Shown here: in pieces, positions 8,062 through 16,690 of the stretch
Layout of the letters: each line of letters starts with the position of its first letter
Numbering within the stretch: position 1 is the first letter of the stretch
Assembly (NCBI GenBank): GCA_018222405.1
Contig: JAAFAI010000016.1
Span: 52,933 to 116,932, forward strand
Length of the DNA stretch: 64,000 nt
Origin: Gammaproteobacteria bacterium
GTDB lineage: Bacteria > Pseudomonadota > Gammaproteobacteria > Enterobacterales > Alteromonadaceae
Direction of reading: 5' to 3'
The notes under the pieces: model-generated
Database searches by the model: none
What the model was told of the DNA's origin: nothing
The model's input: the letters and a program-made list of their open reading frames with translations, nothing else
Made by a program: the position numbers and the translations under genes

Positions 8062-9078
8062 ATGACGAAAATCACTAGAGAAGTTCGGATAAAGATGGAG
8101 TTGGAATTTTCTGAATTTAAAGAGCAAAAAAGAAAAAAATTTCTTTCGGAATTATCACAAATATCAGGAGTGCCGCTCGAAGAAATTATCGTAACTAGAT
8201 TTAACAAAGGTTGCGTGATTTTTTATGGTGAACTAGATAGAGAGGCTGTTGAGAGGCTTGTCGAGCTGTTTGAGAATTTACAAAATCTTGGTAGCGAATT
8301 GTATTCTCAAGAATTTAGGGATTTTCTTAAACACTGGGACATAACAAGTATCACGCAGAATATAGATAGTCATTGTGAGTCACAACAAGAAAAACAAAAC
8401 AATGTGAGAGATCTCGTTCTCTTTGTTCATGGCTGGAATGGTTCATTAAAATCTTGGGGAGAGCTACCCAATTTCATTGGTGAGTTGGTTGAGTGCAAAA
8501 CTGCTCTGTATGAATACCCAACAGGAGTTTGGGATAACTCACCGTCATTAGAATTTATCGCAAGAAATCTAGATAATTGGGTCAGAGCAAATTATCGAAA
8601 CTTCTCCAAGATTTCCATTGTAGCGCACAGTATGGGCGGTATTCTTGTTAGAAGACTTGCAACTTTACAGAAGAATAGAAGAAAAAAGTTAGACAATATA
8701 GTTCAAGTTACTTTTATAGCATCACCTCATAATGGGGCAGTTTTAGCGAAGCTAGCCACTTCCATACCAACGCTTGAAAAATTGCAACTACAAGAGTTAT
8801 CCGCAGACTCACCTTTTATTTTTTCATTAAATTCTGATTGGTTAGATTGGGTTGAAAGTGGTGCTATCAATAGGGAAAACATACGGTGCATTGTTGGTAC
8901 AAATGATAAAGTTGTTTCAGTCAATAACGCAATGGGCCTAGATGCTTATGCAGTTCCGCTCCTTGGTGAAGATCATATAAACATTGTAAAGCCCAAAGAT
9001 AAAAATTCTGAGGTTGTTGTCACGCTCCAAATGTTTCTTGAAGATGCAGCTTTCAAAATTAAAGAAACGGATCTTTAA
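8062..9078 (+). CDS. Alpha/beta hydrolase (PGAP1/lipase-like) with an extra N-terminal domain
   Basis: 338 aa from an ATG at 8062, with GAGGA eight bases upstream; an ATG at 8047 has a poor site. The C-terminal two thirds is an alpha/beta hydrolase: oxyanion region LFVHGWNG, nucleophile elbow VAHSMGG (Ser about residue 190), then ASPHNGA and a late His (DHINI). The GPI-deacylase/lipase-like pattern suggests an esterase or phospholipase. The first 105 residues form a separate small domain with a GCVIFYGEL-type strand, reminiscent of the small adaptor-like domains fused to effectors in bacterial conflict systems. That domain call is an inference. The gene stands alone on the plus strand. Confidence 0.65.
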   Translation: MTKITREVRIKMELEFSEFKEQKRKKFLSELSQISGVPLEEIIVTRFNKGCVIFYGELDREAVERLVELFENLQNLGSELYSQEFRDFLKHWDITSITQNIDSHCESQQEKQNNVRDLVLFVHGWNGSLKSWGELPNFIGELVECKTALYEYPTGVWDNSPSLEFIARNLDNWVRANYRNFSKISIVAHSMGGILVRRLATLQKNRRKKLDNIVQVTFIASPHNGAVLAKLATSIPTLEKLQLQELSADSPFIFSLNSDWLDWVESGAINRENIRCIVGTNDKVVSVNNAMGLDAYAVPLLGEDHINIVKPKDKNSEVVVTLQMFLEDAAFKIKETDL

Positions 9079-9511
9079 ACAACAGACGCTATCTTATGCG
9101 GCAGTACGCTCACTAGACACTAGAATGCTCGTAAAGACACCGAGTCACTGCATTTTATCTTAAGGAGTCTCTAACACTTTTAAGCGGTAGCTCCGTACGT
9201 AAACCGGAAGTTGGTTATTTATTACTTAATGGGCCCAATGAGCTAGTTTCTGCCCAAAATATCGTCATTGTTGAGTGTTAGATGCCTGTCTACGTATACG
9301 GTTGTAGCTGCCTTTCCCCTATATTCAGGAAAACGACCCAATCGCGCGTTTTTGTCCTTTACGTAATTAGCCCTTATTAAGCTTAACCCCTGTACTCTTT
9401 GACTTTCAGTAAATACTGAATGATGGCACTATGGATAAAAACGAGCACATGCTCGGAAGCAAAACGCGCAATTTGCGCACTATTAAATTGTTATGCATCA
9501 AGGAGTAAGGT
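9079..9511. other. Intergenic region with decayed repeat and cassette end
   Basis: No gene seen. Around 9090-9300 is a degraded relative of the dispersed repeat (GCGGTAGCTCCGTACGTAAA at 9187-9206). Near the end are small palindromes (CGAGCACATGCTCG, GCGCAATTTGCGC) and TTGTTATGC at 9489, which could be the remains of a cassette junction just before the Mrr-like gene. Confidence 0.45.
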
Positions 9512-9861
9512 GTGAAAGTTTCTGAAACCTCCACAGATTATGAGAAGCTGGCTCAGAAAATTTATGAAGAAATCCTTGCTCTACAGGGTGTTGAGAATAT
9601 TGACGTAAGACATAATGTGAAAATCAAAGGAAAGTCAGGCGTTGAGCACCAAATAGACGTTTTTTGGGAATATAAGTACGCCGGGATCGTTCACCGGGTA
9701 CTTATAGAATGCAAGCACTATGGTCACGCGGTTAGTTTGTTACATGTTAGAAACCTACATGGTCTTACAACGGACGTAAGCGATCAATTTAGACCGTCTT
9801 TTCCCGGCGGAGCTACCCCGTAAAATGGTCCCCGTAGATTTTACTCACGGAGACTTAATCG

Positions 9862-10146
9862 ATGGCAACAAAAAGACGAACACGCGAGCAATGGCAGGAA
9901 TTGATTGATAAGCAAGCAGCAGGCGAACTGACAGTCAGTGAATTTTGTGCACAGCATGCGTTAACAGTATCAAACTTCTATCTGTGGCGTAAAAAACTGA
10001 GCGATGATAGCCAATCGCTTGCGCAGCAAGATAACTGGCTTGCCTTTGATATGCCAGCAAGTGCGAACCAGAGCGCAGGCTCTGCCTGGGAGATTGAACT
10101 GGCATTACCCGGTGGTGTGGTGCTGCGGATGAACCGGGCTGCCTGA
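9862..10146 (+). CDS. tnpA: IS66 accessory protein TnpA
   Basis: 94 aa helix-turn-helix protein of the IS66 family. TREQWQELIDKQ, then VSEFCAQHALTVSNFYLWRKKL, is the diagnostic DNA-binding region for recognising the element ends. GGAG lies nine bases before the ATG. Its stop overlaps the start of tnpB by one base, consistent with coupled translation inside the element. The protein is needed for transposition in characterised IS66 elements, together with TnpB and TnpC. Confidence 0.9.
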   Translation: MATKRRTREQWQELIDKQAAGELTVSEFCAQHALTVSNFYLWRKKLSDDSQSLAQQDNWLAFDMPASANQSAGSAWEIELALPGGVVLRMNRAA

Positions 10147-10481
10147 TGTTACCCTTATCCAATGGGCGTATTTGGCTGTATACCGGTAATACGGATATGC
10201 GCAAACAGTTTGATGGGCTGGCGGCACTGGTACAGGGCAAACTGGGGATGCAAGCGCATTGTGGTGACTGGTTTGTGTTTATCAATAAACGCCGTACCCA
10301 GCTCAAGGTGTTGTATTACTACCAGGGCGGTTATTGTTTGTGGAGTAAACGGTTAGAAAAAGGCACCTTCGCCAAAGTCACTGACGGTACAGCAAAAACA
10401 CCATTAAACAGTGCTCAGTTACAGTGTTTGATTGATGGCATTTACTGGCAAAAAGACAAACAAAACAGGCGATTTAATTGA
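10146..10481 (+). CDS. tnpB: IS66 accessory protein TnpB
   Basis: 111 aa, full length for the IS66 Orf2/TnpB family (IWLYTGNTDMRKQFDGLAALV ... FINKRRTQLKVLYYYQGGYCLWSKRLEKG). The exact biochemical role is not settled in the family, but it is required with TnpA and TnpC. It overlaps both neighbours by one to a few bases, as is usual in this element type. Confidence 0.93.
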   Translation: MLPLSNGRIWLYTGNTDMRKQFDGLAALVQGKLGMQAHCGDWFVFINKRRTQLKVLYYYQGGYCLWSKRLEKGTFAKVTDGTAKTPLNSAQLQCLIDGIYWQKDKQNRRFN

Positions 10482-10504
10482 CTGATTTTGTTATAATTTA
10501 CGCC

Positions 10505-12073
10505 ATGAAAACACATTCTATTAGTCACCTTTCACCGTCTGAAATTGAGGCTGCCTTTGCTCATCAAGCTGAGGAGATTGCGCAACTCAAGCATCAACTG
10601 GACTGGCTTAAACGCCAGTTGTTCGGGCGTAAGTCTGAAAAAGTGTTAGTGGATAATCCGGCGCAGAGCAGTTTGTTTGATGAGGGTGAGACACACGCCT
10701 TACCGGCAGACACCAAACCGGTGAAGGCCCATACCCGTTCCTCACAAAAGCAACGTCGCGACTCGGATGTGAATGATGACGGCCTACGCTTTGATGAGAC
10801 GGTGCCTCAGCTGATTATTGATGTGCCTGCGCCTGAGTTACAGGGGGCGGATGCCGACCAGTATGATGTCGTGGATATCAAAGAAACCCGTCGCTTAGCA
10901 CAACAGCCCGGCAGTTATGTGGTACTGGTGTATCGTCGTCAGGTCGTGCGTCATAAAACCACGCAAACCCTTAAGGATACCCCAGCCCCCATCAATGTAC
11001 TGGAAGGCTGTTACTGCGATGTCTCACTACTCGCTGGGCTGATGGTGGATAAAGCGGTATATCACTTACCGCTTCACCGCCAACATCAACGGATGCTCGA
11101 TAGCGGTATCACCCTTAGCCGGGCTACCTTAATCAACTGGATACAACAAGGCATTGAGCTGCTTCGGCCCATCGCCAAGGCCCAGTGGCAGCACATTCTG
11201 CAAAGCAACATACTGACCATGGATGAAGTGCCCATTAAAGCCGGGCGTACCAAAGGGGCTGGCCGAAAACCGGGGCAAATGAAACAAACCTACTTCTGGC
11301 CGATGTACGGTGACAGTGATGAGGTGGCGTTTACCTGGAGTCACAGCCGGGGCATGTTGCATGCCAAAGCACAGCTACAGGACTTTACCGGTACCTTGCT
11401 GACCGACGGCTATGCCGCTTACACCAAAACGGTTGAACAATTAAATCAACACGAACTGCAGATTGTGCACGCTGCCTGTTGGGTACACATGCGCAGAGGC
11501 TTTGAAAAAGCCCTCGACAGTGAGCCGCAAACAGCGCAACAGGCACTGGATATCATCGCCACGCTCTACCGGCATGAAAAACACATCCGGGATAAGCAAT
11601 CAGACCTGGCTGATATCCATACCTACCGGCAACAACACAGCGAACCCTTAGTCACTGAGTTCTTCCGGTGGGTCTACCAACAACGCCAGCGCACCGATTT
11701 ACTGCCCAAATCCCCCTTCGCCAAGGCGCTTCACTATGCGCATGAGCGGGAGAGCCAACTCAAGGTGTTCCTGAGTAACCCGGCGTTACCCCTGGATACC
11801 AATCATCTGGAACGGGCACTGCGGGTTATTCCCATGGGCAGAAAAAACTATTTGTTCTGCTGGTCCGAACTCGGGGCTGAACAACTGGGCATATTACAAA
11901 GCCTGATGGTGACTTGCCGCCTGCAAGGCGTCAATCCCTACCATTACCTCGTGGATGTATTGCAGCGTGTAGCACTGCATCCGGCCAAAGACGTACTCGA
12001 CCTGACGCCAAGAGTCTGGAAAGAGAGATTCGCGGACAAAAAATTAACGAGCGACTTAGATAAAATGGGGTGA
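10505..12073 (+). CDS. tnpC: IS66 transposase TnpC (DDE)
   Basis: 522 aa from the ATG at 10505; a TTG at 10478 overlapping the tnpB stop would add nine residues. An N-terminal coiled region (EEIAQLKHQLDWLKRQLFGRKSEK) precedes a zinc-binding linker with LEGCYCD, then the DDE domain with LTMDEVPIK, LLTDGYAAY and, near the end, TNHLERALR (the catalytic Glu). The C-terminal IS66 domain is present. The length is normal for the family and there are no frameshifts. The stop lies 24 bases inside the right end of the element. Confidence 0.93.
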   Translation: MKTHSISHLSPSEIEAAFAHQAEEIAQLKHQLDWLKRQLFGRKSEKVLVDNPAQSSLFDEGETHALPADTKPVKAHTRSSQKQRRDSDVNDDGLRFDETVPQLIIDVPAPELQGADADQYDVVDIKETRRLAQQPGSYVVLVYRRQVVRHKTTQTLKDTPAPINVLEGCYCDVSLLAGLMVDKAVYHLPLHRQHQRMLDSGITLSRATLINWIQQGIELLRPIAKAQWQHILQSNILTMDEVPIKAGRTKGAGRKPGQMKQTYFWPMYGDSDEVAFTWSHSRGMLHAKAQLQDFTGTLLTDGYAAYTKTVEQLNQHELQIVHAACWVHMRRGFEKALDSEPQTAQQALDIIATLYRHEKHIRDKQSDLADIHTYRQQHSEPLVTEFFRWVYQQRQRTDLLPKSPFAKALHYAHERESQLKVFLSNPALPLDTNHLERALRVIPMGRKNYLFCWSELGAEQLGILQSLMVTCRLQGVNPYHYLVDVLQRVALHPAKDVLDLTPRVWKERFADKKLTSDLDKMG

Positions 12074-12660
12074 TCCGGGTCTATATTGATCGCTTACCAA
12101 CGGACATCCCAAATAGCACAGGAATAATAGTTACAACCATAGGCTTTCAATCCGGCGCGAAAGAGTATGCGGATTTTTATGAAATGGGGCTAAAACTGAT
12201 AAGAAAGCCTCGTGGGGAAGACTGGGATGGCTGCATCCAAATAGTCAATATTCAGATGAAATTTCTCAGGAACCATTATCTTGATTTCAAGCTAGAGTTT
12301 GACGGAAAAGATCAGGAAACCAGAGAAATAGCCGAGAAAGACCCATCGGTAATGTCTGTCAATTCGACCGAAATAGTTGTCAGAGACGAGGGGTATGAGC
12401 CCTGTGCTTTTAATTTATGGCTTGATCGTCATGTTTCAGCAGGATCAGATGGATTTGGTGTAGAGAGCCAGAAAATGCTGATTCCTGAGAATTCATATCT
12501 CGTAACTCCAGACAATCGAGAACTAAAGCTGGGGAGAGTCGTGGTCACGTACATGTCTACGCAGTTCGACCAAGACCTTGAAATCGATGCTATGAATCTC
12601 GTATAGGCGGTACTTCAGGATTTTAGCAGTGGCGAGGTCGAGCACATGCATCATAAAAAT

Positions 12661-12739
12661 GCATAACAATCGGCTGCAAAGCGACCGATTTTCCGCCGCT
12701 TTGCGGCTCCAAACCGGCGCGTGAGCCGGGCGTTGAATG
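12661..12739 (+). repeat. attC-like cassette recombination site 1
   Basis: It begins GCATAACAATCGGCT and ends AGCCGGGCGTTGAATG; CGGCT pairs with AGCCG, and the centre reads TTTTCCGCCGCTTTGCGGCTCCAAA. The end box GTTGAAT fits GTTRRRY. It follows the stop of the split Mrr-like gene and is followed at once by the dispersed repeat. Confidence 0.6.
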
Positions 12740-12799
12740 TCCGTTTTTTGTCTATTTGAGTCAGTGACTCCGTAGGGCCGAAGCGTACGTTGAGCGGAC
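12739..12799 (+). repeat. Dispersed GTCCGC...GTACGT...GCGGAC repeat, copy 3
   Basis: Starts GTCCGTTTTTTGTCTATTTG and ends AGCGTACGTTGAGCGGAC, abutting the attC-like site to its left. Confidence 0.65.
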
Positions 12800-12937
12800 A
12801 GAAAGCCTTCCGGCAAGACGCGGCGAAAAACAATCCAAATTGCTATTCGATAAACAGCCTTTCTTGTACTTTTGTTTTCTGACTGGTGTTCAATTATTGT
12901 AAGAGCTAATAACAACTGTATTGCAAAAGGAATTGCT

Positions 12938-13906
12938 TTGTTTAATCGAAATTACAGAGTATTTTTACTAATCATCTTTAGTGCCGCATTACTTTTTATC
13001 TCTGTCGTTCACGCTAATCAGAATGAGCACGAATCCGTTGTTCTAGAAGTGTATACACTCATGAGAGAAAACGTCATCACTCGAGATGAGATTGATTGGC
13101 TCGCTCTGAAAGTGAGTACACTCCAAATTTTGGGTGATTCCCCCACACTGCAAGAGAGAAATGAGGCAATCTCACATTTGCTCATTCAAACTAAGACAAA
13201 CCATTCGTTCTACCGAGATGCCGACTCTGACAGAATTATCTACGAATCAGTCTTGAATTGCAGAGTTGATGTAGAGACTCTCCACCCGACAAAGACCGAT
13301 ATTGGTTACATAAAAGTCGATAGTTTTAGTAGCTCTGATAAAGAGATGATGACTATTTTTGCACAATCCATTGCTGATCAATTAAATAAAGAAGACGAAA
13401 GAGAACTCAAGGGTTGGATCGTCGACTTAACACATAACAGCGGTGGCAACATGTGGCCTATGCTAGCAGGACTATCTCCACTACTTGGTAATGGGGTGCA
13501 TGGATTTTTTATTTCACCCGATGGAAAATCAATAAGCTGGGGCACCCATCATGGAAGGAGTATTTCAGGAAACCACATAAGAGCTTCTCTCAAGCAACGA
13601 TACAGAGTCAAAAACAACGATATACCTATCGCTGTCTTAGTCAGCAAAAAAACTGCTAGTTCAGGTGAAGCTGTGCTCATCTCATTTAAAGGTTTTAAAA
13701 AATCTCGATTTTTTGGGCAACACAGTTGCGGTCAATCGACTTCTAATCGACGTTTTCTGTTAAAAAATGGAGACCAACTTCTCCTAACCACTTCAACATT
13801 TGCTGACAGATACAAGTCTAGATATGGTGGTTCAATATTGGTTGATGAGTTGACTGAATCACCTTTGAGGGCAGCAGAGGATTGGATATATTCTCAATCA
13901 AACTAA
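12938..13906 (+). CDS. S41-family peptidase with signal peptide
   Basis: 322 aa from a TTG at 12938, chosen because AAAAGG precedes it and the product then begins with a clean signal sequence (RNYRVFLLIIFSAALLFISVVHA). The frame is open further upstream to 12872. The S41 (C-terminal processing protease, tricorn-like) core is visible: GYIKVDSF, GWIVDLTHNSGGNMWPM, then the nucleophile region KTASSGEAV (Ser about residue 242) and FFGQHSCGQST. The protein is probably periplasmic or membrane-anchored. There is no PDZ domain. It follows an attC-like site, so it is likely cassette-borne. The substrate is unknown. Confidence 0.78.
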   Translation: MFNRNYRVFLLIIFSAALLFISVVHANQNEHESVVLEVYTLMRENVITRDEIDWLALKVSTLQILGDSPTLQERNEAISHLLIQTKTNHSFYRDADSDRIIYESVLNCRVDVETLHPTKTDIGYIKVDSFSSSDKEMMTIFAQSIADQLNKEDERELKGWIVDLTHNSGGNMWPMLAGLSPLLGNGVHGFFISPDGKSISWGTHHGRSISGNHIRASLKQRYRVKNNDIPIAVLVSKKTASSGEAVLISFKGFKKSRFFGQHSCGQSTSNRRFLLKNGDQLLLTTSTFADRYKSRYGGSILVDELTESPLRAAEDWIYSQSN

Positions 13907-14033
13907 AAGACTTGTTCTTTCGTTAGCCGTCACTTTTACTTAGAAAATACACTTAATTAAAAATTAATTACAAAGGAACTGGCCGTCCGCCTCTTGTCTT
14001 TAAGTGCCCCTGTCTTAGTTGGCCGATTCGTAC

Positions 14034-15702
14034 GCAGACTGTGTGAAAACCCATTTTTTACCGATGCCATTTTGATAGCTCTACACCGAAAATCTGGGGT
14101 CTATAAAAATTTTGAATGAGTGTTGCCGTAACACTTAGGGTGTCAATGCAGATATCAGTCCCTTAACGCTCATGATATTCATCATTCTTTTGAAGTTGTA
14201 AGCCAAGACTTGCAGACTCACCTCTGTTTTAACGTGTTTTAGTGTCTTTGTTAGTAATTGGTGAGTCCCTGCCCATTGTTTTATTGTACCGAAGGGGTGC
14301 TCGACGGTCTGATGCCTTAATGTCATTGCGTTAGGCATGTTTTTATAAGCTTGAGCAACCCGCTCAACATGTTCCTCATCATCGAGCCTGCGGATCCTTC
14401 TCCCTGCTGGTGATGTTGTGCACCGTGATTTTATAACACAACCTTTGCAGGTCATGACCGACATGTAGACACGTAGCGGTTTACCTTTATCAGTCGAAAC
14501 AAAGCTAAACGGGATATCTTTGCCAGCAGGACATTCATAGACATCTTTCTCTTGGTTATAAACAAAGTCTTCTTTGGTAAATAGTCCCTTGCTTCGATTG
14601 GCCGAAGTACGAATTTTCGGAACAATTGCTGTAATACCTGACTCATGAACGGTCTTAAAACTCGTACTGTCGTCATAACCTCTGTCTGCAAGAATGGTAA
14701 TGTCTTGTTTACCTAATACTTGTTGCACATGTTGGCTCATAGGGACGAGCTGATGTCTGTCACTTGGGTTGTTCGTCACATAATGTGCAAGTATCAGGTG
14801 GTGCTTGGTGTCGACAGCCGCTTGAACATTGTAGCCAACTAACACGCCTTTATGCTTGAGCGCCATTCGCCTGCTGTCAGGGTCGGTATAGGATATTTGT
14901 TTATCGGGTAAGGATTCCAGTTCTTGCTGGATTACTTTTTCGCTTTCCAGGCGCGCTTGCAGTTTAGCGAGTTTGCCTTTCAATTTTATTGCATCGTCAG
15001 CTCGGGACTGACGGTCTGCCCTGTCGAGTTCCATGAGATAATTGGCAATATCTTTTTCGGTCGTTTCAATACACGTCTTGATCAAACCGCGAGAGTAGTT
15101 TTTAGCGATATTATTCACCGCTTTGAATTTAGTGCCGTCTATAGCCACAATGGAATCCGTAAACATATTCAGTTCACGACATATCAACACAAAGTGCTTA
15201 CAAACTTGCTGTATAGCGTTGCCGTTGTCACGCCTAAAATCAGCAATCGTTTTAAAATCTGGGGTTAGGCGCTCAACCAGCCACATTAACTCCACATTCC
15301 TCTGTGTTTCTTTTTCTAAACGTCGACTTGATTGAATGCGGTTGAGATAGCCATAAAGGTAAATTTTGAGCATAGTTGCTGGCGAGTAGCTTGGTCTACC
15401 TGTTTTAGCGGGCTGACTACGCGCAAAACCCAACTCAGATAAATCTAATGAATTGATAAACATATCAATTGCACGAATCGGATTATCTTCATGGATGTAA
15501 TCATCCAAAACTTCCGGAAACAGCGTGCTCTGTGTTCTGCTTTGGCCTTCGATAAACCTCGACATGTATTTGAAACCTATCAGCTTTCTGATAGTTTCAT
15601 TTTACCAACTGACACCCAGATTGAGGATCAATAGCTAAGACAGATTGATCATATAAAACGCATACTTAGACCAAAAGGTGATCAATAGTTTTCACACAGT
15701 CT
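14034..15702 (-). mobile_element. IS1182-type insertion sequence
   Basis: About 1.67 kb with 15-bp perfect inverted ends AGACTGTGTGAAAAC at 14036-14050 and its complement at 15688-15702. It is flanked by GTAC (or GTACG) on both sides, a short palindromic target duplication; its exact length is ambiguous by one or two bases. It carries one intact transposase gene on the minus strand. Confidence 0.85.
14135..15565 (-). CDS. IS1182-family transposase
   Basis: 476 aa, full length for the family. The N-terminal motif TLFPEVLDDYIHEDNPIRAID and the region GRPSYSPATMLKIYLYGYLNRIQSSRRLE are diagnostic of IS1182/IS4-like transposases. DDE-type residues appear in IVAIDGTKFKAV and ILADRGYDD. A C-terminal Cys cluster (CKGCVIKSRC) and HQTVEHPFGTIKQW complete the pattern. 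There are no internal stops, so the element may still be mobile. Confidence 0.9.
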   Translation of the reverse strand: MSRFIEGQSRTQSTLFPEVLDDYIHEDNPIRAIDMFINSLDLSELGFARSQPAKTGRPSYSPATMLKIYLYGYLNRIQSSRRLEKETQRNVELMWLVERLTPDFKTIADFRRDNGNAIQQVCKHFVLICRELNMFTDSIVAIDGTKFKAVNNIAKNYSRGLIKTCIETTEKDIANYLMELDRADRQSRADDAIKLKGKLAKLQARLESEKVIQQELESLPDKQISYTDPDSRRMALKHKGVLVGYNVQAAVDTKHHLILAHYVTNNPSDRHQLVPMSQHVQQVLGKQDITILADRGYDDSTSFKTVHESGITAIVPKIRTSANRSKGLFTKEDFVYNQEKDVYECPAGKDIPFSFVSTDKGKPLRVYMSVMTCKGCVIKSRCTTSPAGRRIRRLDDEEHVERVAQAYKNMPNAMTLRHQTVEHPFGTIKQWAGTHQLLTKTLKHVKTEVSLQVLAYNFKRMMNIMSVKGLISALTP

Positions 15703-15875
15703 GTACGTAGAGCAGACATTTGTCTTTTCCCCTGGAACACAGAATATAGTTTTTCAGGGGAAACGAGTGTTAATATGAAGTCTCAGTAATAAGCTGTAAA
15801 ATTTCAATCAGGAGCAATGAGGGCCTACCTGAAACTCCATTTTTTCAAGAACACTTAATATAGAGATTTTACTTA

Positions 15876-16292
15876 ATGGCTGGCCAGTCACCTAGCGGAC
15901 CAGGGTATATTTACATTCTTGTTAATGAAACAAACCCGAATGAAATTAAGATAGGGCTTTCAGTCAACCCTGCCAGAAGGGTTAAACAATTACACTCATC
16001 AGGTACGGCGATGCCCATGTACTTTAAGTATTTGTGGCATGTACCAAATATGAAGTTGGCAGAAGAAGCAGCTCATGAAATTATGAGAGGGCACCGAGTA
16101 AATCCTAGACGCGAATTTTTCCACCTAGTCCCAGATGAAGCTGCATTAGACCTAGAAACACCTCACCAACATTTTGGCGGTCATGATTTAGCTGGCGATT
16201 ATCTACACACATTTCGTGAGTTGATTGAAGATGGTTGGGATTACCTTAATATTCGCTATGTCAGAATCACGAGCCTACCAAGAGAGAATTAG
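15876..16292 (+). CDS. GIY-YIG nuclease-family protein (T5orf172/MUG113-like), gene cassette
   Basis: 138 aa. GYIYILVNE at residues 10-18 and KIGLSVNPARRVKQLH at 25-40 form the GIY-YIG core of the T5orf172/MUG113 branch, with a downstream HEIMRGHRV and REFF as the conserved Arg/Glu region. Such proteins are small endonucleases or DNA-binding relatives found in phages and mobile DNA. It stands alone and is followed by an attC-like site 55 bases after its stop, so it is a typical mobile cassette. Nuclease activity is inferred from family. Confidence 0.75.
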   Translation: MAGQSPSGPGYIYILVNETNPNEIKIGLSVNPARRVKQLHSSGTAMPMYFKYLWHVPNMKLAEEAAHEIMRGHRVNPRREFFHLVPDEAALDLETPHQHFGGHDLAGDYLHTFRELIEDGWDYLNIRYVRITSLPREN

Positions 16293-16346
16293 TGCGTAAT
16301 AGGAAAAGTGTTGGAATTGGTAGTGGCTTTTATATCCACCACAGAA

Positions 16347-16420
16347 ATTTAACAAGCGCGTCAGATGGGACTGGGTTTTCGTTGGCGCTCCAAACCAGCC
16401 CATTACACGGGCGTTGAAGG
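16347..16420 (+). repeat. attC-like cassette recombination site 2
   Basis: Runs from TTTAACAAGCGCGTC to ACGGGCGTTGAAGG. CTGGGTTT and AAACCAG form the central hairpin around CGTTGGCGCTCC. The end box GTTGAAG is close to the GTTRRRY core. It is located just after the GIY-YIG gene. Confidence 0.62.
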
Positions 16421-16474
16421 TCCGCTCTTTGTCTATTAATGCCCGTCATCGGCGGCTCCGTACGTATTGCAGAC
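16420..16474 (+). repeat. Dispersed GTCCGC...GTACGT...GCAGAC repeat, copy 5
   Basis: Starts GTCCGCTCTTTGTCTATTAA and ends GGCTCCGTACGTATTGCAGAC. It abuts the attC-like site on its left. A second GTTGAATGTAT box follows at 16511-16521. Confidence 0.65.
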
Positions 16475-16573
16475 ATTGGCCCTAAGTAAAATCAATAGCA
16501 GTAATGAGCGATGAGCAGACGTTGAATGTATCTGGTTTTCGTGGATGACCAAATGCAAAAGGCTACCAGTAGT

Positions 16574-16624
16574 CTGTCTCTTATACACAAATCCCCGCTA
16601 AGAAATTAGTGGGGATTTTTTTTG
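16574..16624 (+). terminator. Hairpin with T-run next to a Tn5/IS50-like end sequence
   Basis: CTGTCTCTTATACACAA at 16574-16590 matches the first 16 bases of the Tn5-type mosaic end. It is immediately followed by a hairpin (AATCCCC ... GGGGATT) and eight T residues, which would act as a rho-independent terminator. No partner end or IS4-type transposase is seen, so this may be a solo end left by an old element. Confidence 0.5.
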
Positions 16625-16690
16625 AACGTTATCCCATTACTCTGATCAGATCCTGAAAGCTGATATTGAGAGAAGATGATAATGGTGCAT

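Larger units (their letters stand above)
9776..12097 (+). mobile_element. IS66-family insertion sequence, complete
   Basis: 2,322 bp bounded by inverted ends starting GTAAGCGATCAAT (the right end reads ATTGATCGCTTAC), typical of IS66. The perfect 8-bp target duplication CAACGGAC is at 9768-9775 and 12098-12105. The three standard genes tnpA, tnpB and tnpC are intact and in order, so the copy looks recent and possibly active. Confidence 0.93.
9512..12606 (+). pseudogene. Mrr-like restriction endonuclease interrupted by an IS66 element
   Basis: The first 88 codons (9512-9775) and the last part (12106-12606) are in the same frame. Removing the IS and one 8-bp duplication restores a continuous 254-aa protein across LTTD|IPNSTG. 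The N-terminal part carries the PD-(D/E)XK core: HQIDVFW (Asp 49) and VLIECKHYG (Glu 66, Lys 68), as in Mrr and related DNA-cleaving enzymes. The C-terminal part has IIVTTIGFQSGA, matching the later core region of such nucleases. The start GTG/ATG region is preceded by AAGGAG. As it stands the gene should be inactive. An attC-like site follows the stop, so the ancestor was a cassette. Confidence 0.75.
13985..15717 (+). repeat. Dispersed GTCCGC...GTACGT...GCAGAC repeat, copy 4, split by an IS
   Basis: The left part starts GTCCGCCTCTTGTCTTTAAG and stops at TTCGTAC (14033). The right part resumes GTACGTAGAGCAGAC at 15703-15717. Removing the IS and one GTAC restores a copy with the standard TTCGTACGTAGAGCAGAC ending. 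Confidence 0.7.
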
